Source of the DNA: SFWF01 sp045539925
GTDB lineage: Bacteria; Bacillota; Clostridia; Oscillospirales; Acutalibacteraceae
Assembly: GCA_045539925.1 (NCBI GenBank)
Contig: JAZQGH010000147.1
Location: 1-6,651 of the forward strand
Direction of reading: 5' to 3'
DNA: 6,651 bases
In this document: one piece after another, positions 1 through 6,460 of the stretch
How positions within the stretch are numbered: the stretch's first letter is position 1
How the letters are laid out: each line of letters opens with the position of its first letter
Translations under genes and position numbers: made by a program
The notes under the pieces: generated by a model
Databases searched by the model: none
Told to the model about the DNA's origin: nothing
Seen by the model: the letters and a program-made list of their open reading frames with translations, nothing else

Positions 1-1
1 G

Positions 2-157
2 CTTCGCAGTTTCGAAGAAACCGAAAATTTCCTATATTTAAGCCGTAAAACGCAGAAAGGCTGTCGCCTTTCGAGGCTTTTGGCAACAATATAGGGAATT
101 TTGTTCGAGAAACAAATACTGCCCTATGAGGCGTGGGCGAAGAGTCTGCGTTTTTTT
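2..157 (+). ncRNA. candidate structured RNA or MITE-like intergenic repeat
   Basis: No convincing gene is seen here, but base pairing is dense. Bases 24-38 pair with 88-102 (15 positions, one G-U). Inside that arm, 42-44 plus 47-50 pair with 78-84, and 55-61 pair with 66-72 around a TGTC loop. A possible closing helix joins 2-7 to 137-142. A competing set of helices is 91-96 with 122-127, 100-105 with 111-116, and a perfect 10-bp helix of 47-56 (AAAACGCAGA) with 145-154, which is followed by more T residues. The two sets cannot form fully at once, so this could be a switching leader, a stand-alone small RNA, or a roughly 108-bp repeat (47-154) with 10-bp terminal inverted repeats. I do not recognise a known RNA family; tmRNA, SRP RNA, RNase P RNA and T-box hallmarks are absent. 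The element may begin upstream of the window. Confidence 0.35.
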
Positions 158-166
158 ATTTTTTTA
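145..166 (+). terminator. possible intrinsic terminator of the upstream transcript
   Basis: TCTGCG is followed at once by seven T, one A and seven T. No good local hairpin precedes the T-run. The only strong stem is the long-range 10-bp pairing of 145-154 with 47-56, so termination would depend on the fold of the whole preceding element. It lies just before the -35 box of the metal operon and would insulate that operon from upstream transcription. Confidence 0.4.
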
Positions 167-173
167 ATAAGCA

Positions 174-201
174 TTGACATATTTTGCAGGAGTGTTATAA
201 T
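174..201 (+). promoter_or_regulatory. sigma-A type promoter of the metal-efflux operon
   Basis: TTGACA (174-179) and TATAAT (196-201) are both perfect consensus hexamers, separated by 16 bp. Transcription would start near 208, about 30 bases before the first ATG of the operon. The start point falls inside the ArsR-type inverted repeat, which suits repression by occlusion. Confidence 0.9.
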
Positions 202-202
202 A

Positions 203-228
203 AACATATGAATACTTGTTCATATGTT
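203..228. promoter_or_regulatory. ArsR/SmtB-type operator
   Basis: A perfect 10-bp inverted repeat, AACATATGAA and TTCATATGTT, is separated by 6 bp. Its core TGAA-N6-TTCA matches the half-site layout of SmtB/CadC-family operators. It starts one base after the -10 box and covers the expected transcription start. The protein encoded immediately downstream is the likely ligand, giving autoregulation with release on metal binding. Confidence 0.85.
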
Positions 229-239
229 GAGGTGAAGTT

Positions 240-587
240 ATGCTAGATAAGAAACACGATCACTCAGGTCACAGCGAAGCTGTGGAAACGGTCCGCACCC
301 TTATGCCGAGAGAGGAACTGCTTTACGATTTAGCAGAGCTTTACAAGGTGTTCGGCGACAGCACACGCATACGCATACTTTTTACCCTTTACAAAAACGA
401 AATGTGCGTTTGCGGTATTGCCGAGCTTCTCGGTATGACCCAGAGCGCAATTTCCCATCAGCTAAGAGTTTTAAAGCAAAGCAAACTGGTTAAATTCCGC
501 CGCGAGGGTAAAACCGTATTCTATTCCCTGAGTGACGACCATATATTCAAGATACTGAGTCAAGGACTTGAACACATTACAGAATAA
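240..587 (+). CDS. ArsR/SmtB-family metal-sensing repressor
   Basis: This 115-residue winged-helix repressor should bind the operator just upstream and let go when it binds Zn, Cd, Pb or a similar ion. The core VFGDSTRIRILFTL leads into EMCVCGIAELL, which is the alpha3 metal motif of CadC/ArsR proteins (C56, C58). The recognition helix region is TQSAISHQLRVLK (67-79). At the C-terminus, D99, H101, H112 and E115 reproduce exactly the D-x-H-x10-H-xx-E alpha5 zinc site of SmtB. The N-terminus is His-rich (H6, H8, H11) and could add ligands to the cysteine site, as the N-terminal arm does in CadC and SmtB. The start is supported by GAGGTG (229-234), five bases before the ATG. It is the first gene of an operon with an HMA protein and a P1B ATPase, which makes a Zn/Cd/Pb sensor more likely than an arsenite sensor. 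The exact metal is inferred. Confidence 0.93.
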   Translation: MLDKKHDHSGHSEAVETVRTLMPREELLYDLAELYKVFGDSTRIRILFTLYKNEMCVCGIAELLGMTQSAISHQLRVLKQSKLVKFRREGKTVFYSLSDDHIFKILSQGLEHITE

Positions 588-599
588 GGAGAAAATTAT

Positions 600-818
600 A
601 TGCGAAAATCTTTTAAACTTGATAATTTAGACTGCGCCCACTGTGCCGCAAAAATGGAAGAGGCTATAAATAAACTTGACGGGGTTAAACACGCTACCGT
701 AAGCTTTATGCTTGCCCGTCTTACCATTGATGCTGAGGACGAGGGCTTCGATAAGATAATAGACAGTGCACAAAAGGCCATCTCAGGTGTTAACCGTCTT
801 TGCAAGATCGTAAGGTAG
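600..818 (+). CDS. stand-alone HMA-domain metal-binding protein
   Basis: This is a single 72-residue heavy-metal-associated domain (ferredoxin-like fold, PF00403 type) with the metal loop LDCAHC at 10-15, ligands C12 and C15. The aspartate before the first cysteine (D11) matches the DCxxC loop of ZntA/CadA N-terminal domains, where Asp is a Zn ligand; copper chaperones usually have T or S there. C68 near the C-terminus could be an extra ligand, which is inference. The likely role is to deliver metal to, or regulate, the ATPase encoded 4 bp downstream, which lacks this domain. AAGGAG (586-591) overlaps the stop codon of the repressor gene and sits 8 bases before the ATG, so translation is probably coupled. 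CopZ-like copper delivery is possible but less likely given the ATPase type. Confidence 0.88.
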   Translation: MRKSFKLDNLDCAHCAAKMEEAINKLDGVKHATVSFMLARLTIDAEDEGFDKIIDSAQKAISGVNRLCKIVR

Positions 819-822
819 TGCT

Positions 823-2667
823 ATGAACAACAGACAACAGTTTATACTTATCAGAATAATCTGCTCAGCTACACTGCTCCTTAGCGGACTTGTGCTGGGC
901 CTCTTGACTCTGACCTCATTTATCTCATTATATATGTACATAGCTGCCGCGGTACTTGTGGGCTATGATGTTCTCATATCGGCGGTAAACGGAGTTGTAC
1001 ACGGTCATATGCTGGATGAAAACTTTCTTATGGTTATCGGCAGCATCTGTGCCTTTGTTCTTGGGGAACAGGCAGAGGGCACTTTTATTCTGCTTTTTTA
1101 TCAGGTGGGTGAGCTTTTTCAGGCAATTGCTGTGGGTAAATCGAGGAAGTCTATTGCAGAGCTTATGGACATCCGACCCGACTATGCAAGTCTCTTAAAG
1201 GACGGCAATGTAATCCAAGTAGATCCCTATGATGTTGCGGTAGACGATATAATAGTTGTAGAGCCCGGAGAGAGAATTCCCCTTGACGGAGTTGTTATAT
1301 GTGGAGAAAGCTCTCTCGATACATCCTCCCTTACGGGAGAGTCGGTTCCTGTAGATGTGTCTGAGGGTGCGTCTGTGGTTAGCGGAAGCATCAATCTTAC
1401 TTCCCCTCTTGAAATTAGAGTGGTAAAAGAATTTGAAGAATCTACTGTATCGAAAATTCTCGATCTGGTCGAGAACGCTTCAACAAGAAAAGCAAAGGCA
1501 GAAAACTTTGTTACAACCTTCGCCAAATATTATACCCCCTCGGTGGTTGCAGCCTCACTGCTTATTGCTATAGTACCTGCACTGCTATTCAGTCTCCCCT
1601 TTTCGGTGTGGATACTAAAAGCGGTTATGTTTATCGTTATCTCCTGTCCCTGCGCTCTTGTAGTTTCGGTGCCTCTTGCCTTTTTCGGTGCTTTAGGCGG
1701 TGCTTCAAGGGCAGGAATACTTGTAAAGGGCAGCAACTATTTAGAGGTTTTAGCCCGAGCTGACACGATAATATTCGACAAGACGGGTACCCTTACAAAG
1801 GGCTGTTTTCAGGTTGACAAACTGAATGCCACTGTAGGGATAACAAAAGAAGAATTGCTTTTTACTGCCGCACTCTGCGAACAGCACTCCTCCCACCCCA
1901 TAGCGCAGGCTATAAAATCCGCCTACGGTAAGGAAATTTTCGACCAAGGGGAATACAAAAATATTTCGGGCAAGGGGGTAAAGCTTCAGCTTGGCGGTAA
2001 AACACTGCTTACAGGAACTGCCTCTTTTCTTTCAGAAAACGGTTATACTGTACCTGGGGTTAATACTCCTTTTACCGTTGTGCACGTTGCTGACGGCAGA
2101 TATTTAGGTTATATTCTCCTTAGCGACAGTATTAAACCAAACGCAGAACAAACGGTAAATGAGCTTAAAAGCCTTAATATCCGCAGACTCTCCCTACTGA
2201 CAGGTGACCGCTTTTCGGTTGCACAAAGCACTGCAAAGCGGCTGCAATTTGACGAGTTTCGCGCCGAGCTGCTTCCCGACGGAAAGGTCAGTGCAGCAGA
2301 AGAGCTTATCTCCTGTGCGCAAGGCTCTGTAGTGTTTGTGGGTGACGGTATAAACGATGCGCCTGTGCTTGCGCGGGCAGATGTTGGTATTGCTATGGGT
2401 GCATTGGGCAGTGATGCCGCTTGTGACGCCGCCAATATAGTCATAATGAATGACGATTTGTCCCTTATTCCCACCGCGGTGAAAATCGCACGAAAGGCAC
2501 TTCGCATATCTAAGCAAAACATTGCGCTGTCCCTTATAATTAAATTCTCGTTCCTGCTACTTAGTTTTTTAGGAATTTCTAATATTCTGATGGCGGTTTT
2601 TGCAGATGTAGGTGTGCTTATAATCGCAATTTTAAACTCTATGCGAACACTTGGAAAGGTGAAATAA
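823..2667 (+). CDS. cadA: P1B-2-type Zn/Cd/Pb-translocating ATPase without N-terminal HMA domain
   Basis: This 614-residue membrane pump exports divalent soft metals at the cost of ATP. Visible motifs, in order, are: membrane helices from about residue 7; TGES in the actuator domain (171-174); the SCPC metal site in a membrane helix (C275, C277); the phosphorylation loop DKTGTLT with D319; the nucleotide-binding SSHP motif (H358, P359); TGD (460-462); GDGINDAP (507-514); and the last helices. K574 and D595 lie 21 residues apart, the spacing of K693 and D714 in E. coli ZntA, and together with CPC they define the P1B-2 Zn/Cd/Pb class. Typical ZntA/CadA proteins exceed 700 residues because one or more HMA domains precede the first helix. 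Here the protein starts almost at the first helix and the HMA domain is the preceding gene. AAGG (812-815) overlaps the end of that gene, so translation is likely coupled. Zn versus Cd versus Pb preference cannot be read from the sequence. Confidence 0.96.
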   Translation: MNNRQQFILIRIICSATLLLSGLVLGLLTLTSFISLYMYIAAAVLVGYDVLISAVNGVVHGHMLDENFLMVIGSICAFVLGEQAEGTFILLFYQVGELFQAIAVGKSRKSIAELMDIRPDYASLLKDGNVIQVDPYDVAVDDIIVVEPGERIPLDGVVICGESSLDTSSLTGESVPVDVSEGASVVSGSINLTSPLEIRVVKEFEESTVSKILDLVENASTRKAKAENFVTTFAKYYTPSVVAASLLIAIVPALLFSLPFSVWILKAVMFIVISCPCALVVSVPLAFFGALGGASRAGILVKGSNYLEVLARADTIIFDKTGTLTKGCFQVDKLNATVGITKEELLFTAALCEQHSSHPIAQAIKSAYGKEIFDQGEYKNISGKGVKLQLGGKTLLTGTASFLSENGYTVPGVNTPFTVVHVADGRYLGYILLSDSIKPNAEQTVNELKSLNIRRLSLLTGDRFSVAQSTAKRLQFDEFRAELLPDGKVSAAEELISCAQGSVVFVGDGINDAPVLARADVGIAMGALGSDAACDAANIVIMNDDLSLIPTAVKIARKALRISKQNIALSLIIKFSFLLLSFLGISNILMAVFADVGVLIIAILNSMRTLGKVK

Positions 2668-2714
2668 AGAAATCCTCAATGAAAGAACATCTTCATTGAG
2701 GATTTCTTTTTTTT
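2666..2714 (+). terminator. intrinsic terminator between convergent operons
   Basis: An 18-bp perfect stem (2666-2683 with 2692-2709) with an 8-base loop is followed by a T-run to 2714. The stem starts inside the ATPase stop codon. The opposite gene ends at 2717, so this short interval serves both operons. On the minus strand the hairpin is followed by a weaker T-rich tract, so it may act in both directions, best on the plus strand. Confidence 0.93.
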
Positions 2715-2716
2715 GC

Positions 2717-4327
2717 TTATTCGTCGGTTTCTGTTTCGTCTGTGGCTTCTTCCTCTGCTTGGGCAGACTCTTCTTCGGTGGACTCTTCAGAGTTTTCTTC
2801 TGATACGGTTTGGTCTTCCATAGTTTCCTCTGCGTCGGTATTTGTTATAGGCTCACCTATAGAAATATACTCGAAATCGAGGTCTTCACCCTCTTGTGCA
2901 ATCATTTCTTTTTTCGCCTTGCCTGCTCTGGCAATCTTTACGATAAGAACAATTATTGCCATAATGAGCAGGAGGATGATTGCAAGAATAGTAATAACAA
3001 CTATCTTAGCATTAAGTCCAAGCTGCATAAACGCATCTAAAACATTTCCGTCGGCATTTACAGGCTTGTCTGCAGGGTCATTTTCGTTAGCACCGCCGTT
3101 TAAGGTAAGGTTAAGTGCGCGCTGAAGGGTGTTATCCACGGTATCGTAGTTATAAAATCCGTTCTGTCCGCCCGGACCCTTTGCATATACCATAAAGAAA
3201 TCTTCGGGACCTTTGGCGCTCTTATAGGCAGGAACTGTAACACCGTTTATCTGGCAGTCGTTTACAAGGGTATAGCCCTCGGGAATCTCGCTTGCGGGGA
3301 GAATGCTGTAGATAACGCCGTTAAGGTCGATTGAAATAAGCTTTGTGAACTTATTGTCGCTGTTCACGATATAAAAATCAGAAGCACTGCCGTCGGGAAG
3401 GCTTAAGAAAATCATAATATATGTTCCGTCGCCAAGAGCAGGTATGGTCTTACCGTCAAAGGCATAATCCATTACATTAAACCCCGAGGGCAAGGTCTGT
3501 GCAGAGAAGTCTTCCTGAACGTGGAAAATATCACCGTCTACGGTAACCTCTGTTATCTCATTTAAAGGCTTATCGGTCTCCTCTGTAGGAACGTTTCCGT
3601 TTTCGTCAAGACGGGTAATGGTAATGGTATAGGTTTTGGTGTTTCCGTTTTCGGCAGTAACCACAATTGAACGCTGGTTTTTGCCTACCTTCATATCCTT
3701 GCTACCCTTAACGGTATAGGTAGCAGCCGAATCTGATTTAGAGCAGGAAACATAAAGCTCTGTTACAGAGTTTTCGATAGTGACGGTATATGAGGTCACA
3801 TCAGGAGAGAACTTAGGAGATAGAGCACCTGCCGATACCACAAGTCCTTTAAGGTTTGCATCCGATGATGCCTGTGCGCTGGGGTTGGTTACGGTAACTG
3901 TGGCAGAAGATCCGGAAAGTTGTTGTTCTGTTTCGGCAGAATCTACATAAACTAAATTTTCAAGAGAAACCAACGATGAACCACTTTTAATCGCTTTGAA
4001 TTTCACATTCTCTTCTAAATTTGTTTTTGGGCTTTGAAGAACAATCACTATTTTAAGTTTACCAGGGGTAAGCTCACTAACATTTCCGCTAGCTGAAACA
4101 AAGTCTAACACAGCAGGATCGTAAGTAAGATAACCAACAAGACCAGATATTGGATCACTCGAAGAGGTGGAAAAACGGGCTGTAACTGTGAGAGTCTCAC
4201 CTATAGCTAATTTGTTTTTGCTGAAAGCGACCGATGAGCCTGCAGCCGATACGCTGACGGTCAGCATACTCATCAGCAGACAAAGTATAACTATAAAGGG
4301 AACTGCTTTTTTAAGTAATGTTTTCAT
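2717..4327 (-). CDS. membrane-anchored cohesin-like surface protein with cadherin-like domain and acidic tail
   Basis: This 536-residue type I membrane protein probably displays a binding module outside the cell. A signal peptide (1-28, ending VSVSA) is followed by a cohesin-like beta-sandwich (about 30-147), recognised by the pattern of an IGETLTVTARF strand, LTYDPAVLDFVSA, and a final ATVTV strand. A cadherin-like beta-sandwich domain (about 157-239, LKGLVVSAGALSPKFSP to TYTITITR) comes next. Residues 260-405 form an unassigned domain with a GFYNYDT motif. One membrane helix (441-464) is followed by a positive stretch, then a strongly acidic cytoplasmic tail (about 477-536) of Glu, Asp, Ser and Thr. 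Cohesins bind dockerins, and the gene just upstream in the same operon ends in a dockerin, so that product is the natural candidate ligand. The cohesin call rests on pattern recognition; a related beta-sandwich without dockerin binding is the alternative. Confidence 0.78.
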   Translation of the reverse strand: MKTLLKKAVPFIVILCLLMSMLTVSVSAAGSSVAFSKNKLAIGETLTVTARFSTSSSDPISGLVGYLTYDPAVLDFVSASGNVSELTPGKLKIVIVLQSPKTNLEENVKFKAIKSGSSLVSLENLVYVDSAETEQQLSGSSATVTVTNPSAQASSDANLKGLVVSAGALSPKFSPDVTSYTVTIENSVTELYVSCSKSDSAATYTVKGSKDMKVGKNQRSIVVTAENGNTKTYTITITRLDENGNVPTEETDKPLNEITEVTVDGDIFHVQEDFSAQTLPSGFNVMDYAFDGKTIPALGDGTYIMIFLSLPDGSASDFYIVNSDNKFTKLISIDLNGVIYSILPASEIPEGYTLVNDCQINGVTVPAYKSAKGPEDFFMVYAKGPGGQNGFYNYDTVDNTLQRALNLTLNGGANENDPADKPVNADGNVLDAFMQLGLNAKIVVITILAIILLLIMAIIVLIVKIARAGKAKKEMIAQEGEDLDFEYISIGEPITNTDAEETMEDQTVSEENSEESTEEESAQAEEEATDETETDE

Positions 4328-4334
4328 AATTTTT

Positions 4335-4340
4335 CTCCTA
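4335..4340 (-). promoter_or_regulatory. ribosome binding site overlapping upstream stop codon
   Basis: Read on the minus strand, TAGGAG contains both the TAG stop of the hydrolase gene and the AGGAG Shine-Dalgarno of the cohesin-like gene, seven bases before its ATG. A terminating ribosome is already on the next binding site, which argues for coupled production of the two proteins. Confidence 0.85.
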
Positions 4341-6353
4341 TTGTGTTATTGTAGCAAGCTCTAAAAGATGTTTTTGCACTCGCACTAAATCAAGAATTGA
4401 AATCTTTCCGTCGTGATTGACATCTGCCGCTGTGTTTTGCAGACCACCCAGAGAAATCACTTCTAAAAGATGCTTTTGCACTCGCACAAGGTCAACTATG
4501 CTTACCTTGCCGTCGGAATTGGTGTCGCCGAAGACTACAAGGCTGTAGCTGTATTTATGGCTTCCGTTATTATCGTAGACAGCGATTTTATCACCTGTGC
4601 AGATAACTCCTGAGGTTTTCTCTGTATCGTTTGAATGCAGCACCTTTGCACTGCCGTTAGTAACGGTGAAGTTGTTTTTAAATGTGGCTACATCTGTGCC
4701 TATTGCAATGCCCCTTATATAAGAGCCTATAGTATAGCTTGTGTTTACAGTAGGTTCGGGAACGGTGACCGTTCCGCCTCCTGCTCCGTCATAATAGATA
4801 AGCAGGTGGTAGGTTGCTTTTTTGCCTGATGCGGCGGTAACAGTCAAATATATGTTATTTGTACCAGATGAAAGGGAAACTTGTCCCGTGCCGCTTACTG
4901 AAGCACCTGAGGGTACCGACGCTGCTATATTTGCCACCGCGTTATTTCCGCTTAGATATATCTCATAATAATTATTATACAAATTAAAGTTCTCTACAGC
5001 ATATCCGTTTACCGCAAGGGAGGTTATATAATAGTTATTAGCTCCGTCTGAGGTTGGTAAGTATGTGCTGTTTTGCGCAGGCATATCTCTGAAGACCGGT
5101 ATACTAAAGGTTAGTGCGGCACCTGCATCAACACTTGCATATGCGCTTTTAAGCTTTGATGTTTCACTGTATGCCGCCTGAACATTGGTCATATACTGAT
5201 TGAGATAATATGACGGTGTTATTACATTAAATTTTTTGTAATAAAGCGTATCCTGACCTCTTTTAACATAACCGTTTGCATAGTGCTGAGCACCGCCGAT
5301 TATAGATTTGGCTCTGGTATTCCAAGGTCTGCCGAGACTTCCCTCACCCTTTGCATAAAGAAGACCATAAGAAACTGCATCGTATCCGTTTTCGGCATAG
5401 GCTCTTATATTGAAGTAGTTATAATATCCTTCAAAGCCAGGAACCGTACCCGAAATGCTTCCGCCCTTTCCGTTCGCGCCCTGCTCAATGATAATACTTG
5501 CCGCTAGAACATAAGGACTGACACTTGAGGTTTGCGCCGCTTCCATAATAATATCATTATAGGTGGCGTGAGTGCTTTCGGGGAATGCACCCTCCATAAA
5601 TGTGCCGTTTAGAATAAGCTGTAAACCTTCTTTTGTCTGTATGGCGGGGTTGTAGCTCTGTTCTATAAACATATAAATATAATTTTCGTTAAGGAAATTA
5701 CGCGGCTCCATATAGTATTCTACGACCTCGCGCTCTGCTGTTACCCAGTTGCCGCTGTCATAAGACACATATGTACCATCTTTCCAGTTGTAGGCTGTGT
5801 TTGCCATAGATTTCCAAGATTCTTTAACATAGCCGTTTTGCACAAGGCTTTTGCCAACTGCACTTTCGGCTGTGACCGCTTCTTCCCAGCTCATAGTAAG
5901 GTGGTCTGCAAGGAATATCCAGTTGGGATGTGCCGCATGAAGCTGACGAAGCAGCACCTTATAGCTTTCGGGGAAGTTCTGCTTTGAAAGATTGGTTTCG
6001 AAATCTCCGTCATAGTCATATTCAGGAGTATCGATGGGTGTGACATTGATTATATATTTGGTAGCGACATATCCAAACTGATTGCCGTACAGTATTTTGT
6101 ACCAGTTGTAATTTCCTCCCGCCGTCGGTTCGCCGTAAATGGTTACGGTGTTGTTAGGGTAAAGCCATCCGAGTCTGCTATAGCCTGTCCCAGGGCCGCT
6201 ACGAACACTTAATGAGTCGCTCACATTTACCGTTCCCGTATGGGTAGGGCTATCAGATGCGAAGACGCCTAAAACTCCGCCGTTTATTCCAAGAGAGGCA
6301 ATAAAGAGTGCAACGCAAAGAAAAATTGATATGTGTTTCTTAAAGCCTGACAT
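4338..6353 (-). CDS. secreted SH3b/glucosaminidase-like cell-wall hydrolase with C-terminal type I dockerin
   Basis: The start at 6353 is chosen because AAAGGA lies 7 bases before it and the promoter predicts transcription start near 6379; the in-frame ATG at 6377 would leave almost no leader. The product is 671 residues. Order of domains: signal peptide (1-32, ending GVFA); bacterial SH3 domain (about 40-101, SVRSGPGTGYSRLGWL), expected to bind the cell wall; a glucosaminidase-like region (about 127-387) with HPNWIF, SIIIEQG and NYFNIRAYAENG, E290 of SIIIEQG being the likely catalytic acid by analogy with GH73-type beta-N-acetylglucosaminidases; a cadherin-like beta-sandwich (about 442-520); a small linker domain (540-608); and a dockerin with two calcium loops (D610, N612, D614, D621 and D644, N646, D648, D655), each followed by DLVRVQKHLLE. 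The likely role is peptidoglycan cleavage at the cell surface, with the dockerin docking it to a cohesin, plausibly the next gene's product. The enzymatic class is moderately sure; the dockerin is very sure. Confidence 0.9.
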   Translation of the reverse strand: MSGFKKHISIFLCVALFIASLGINGGVLGVFASDSPTHTGTVNVSDSLSVRSGPGTGYSRLGWLYPNNTVTIYGEPTAGGNYNWYKILYGNQFGYVATKYIINVTPIDTPEYDYDGDFETNLSKQNFPESYKVLLRQLHAAHPNWIFLADHLTMSWEEAVTAESAVGKSLVQNGYVKESWKSMANTAYNWKDGTYVSYDSGNWVTAEREVVEYYMEPRNFLNENYIYMFIEQSYNPAIQTKEGLQLILNGTFMEGAFPESTHATYNDIIMEAAQTSSVSPYVLAASIIIEQGANGKGGSISGTVPGFEGYYNYFNIRAYAENGYDAVSYGLLYAKGEGSLGRPWNTRAKSIIGGAQHYANGYVKRGQDTLYYKKFNVITPSYYLNQYMTNVQAAYSETSKLKSAYASVDAGAALTFSIPVFRDMPAQNSTYLPTSDGANNYYITSLAVNGYAVENFNLYNNYYEIYLSGNNAVANIAASVPSGASVSGTGQVSLSSGTNNIYLTVTAASGKKATYHLLIYYDGAGGGTVTVPEPTVNTSYTIGSYIRGIAIGTDVATFKNNFTVTNGSAKVLHSNDTEKTSGVICTGDKIAVYDNNGSHKYSYSLVVFGDTNSDGKVSIVDLVRVQKHLLEVISLGGLQNTAADVNHDGKISILDLVRVQKHLLELATITQ
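4360..4487 (-). repeat. duplicated dockerin repeat at nucleotide level
   Basis: Bases 4360-4385 and 4462-4487 are direct repeats identical at 25 of 26 positions, 102 bp (34 codons) apart. They encode the second helix of each dockerin repeat, VRVQKHLLE. The calcium loops between them differ more. The near identity at DNA level, including synonymous positions, suggests recent duplication or gene conversion of the repeat. Confidence 0.85.
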
Positions 6354-6385
6354 AACTTTTCCTTTCATATAAAACATACACTCTA

Positions 6386-6414
6386 ATTATACCAATGAGG
6401 ACAAACACTGTCAA
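6386..6414 (-). promoter_or_regulatory. sigma-A type promoter of the hydrolase/cohesin operon
   Basis: On the minus strand TTGACA (6414-6409) and TATAAT (6391-6386) are perfect consensus boxes with a 17-bp spacer. Transcription would start near 6379, about 25 bases before the chosen ATG at 6353. No clear operator is seen over the promoter, which suggests strong, largely constitutive expression. Confidence 0.92.
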
Positions 6415-6460
6415 TAGCAAACGACAAGTTTTAATGATTTTATGTAAACCAAATCATACC

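Noticed and set aside
2..94. Open frame entering from the left edge, ending at TAG 92-94
   Set aside because: It could be the tail of an upstream gene, but the residues match nothing I know and the region is better explained by strong inverted repeats.
1..157. Known RNA families: tmRNA, SRP RNA, RNase P RNA, T-box leader, 6S RNA
   Set aside because: No tRNA-like 3' end, no SRP domain IV motif, no RNase P conserved blocks, no T-box sequence, and the helices do not form the single rod with a central bubble expected of 6S RNA.
596..805. Minus-strand frame opposite the HMA gene
   Set aside because: It is a shadow of the HMA protein, which has a clear DCxxC motif and a ribosome binding site.
2109..2522. 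Two overlapping minus-strand frames of 107 and 137 residues within the ATPase gene
   Set aside because: The plus strand here encodes conserved ATPase motifs including GDGINDAP; the antisense frames lack recognisable domains or start signals.
2742..3125. Plus-strand frame rich in serine opposite the acidic tail
   Set aside because: Low complexity is the antisense image of the Glu-rich tail and membrane helix of the real gene.
6434..6457. 7-bp inverted repeat with 10-bp spacer upstream of the minus-strand promoter
   Set aside because: Short, AT-rich and lying above the -35 box; it could be an operator or weak terminator, but chance is as likely.
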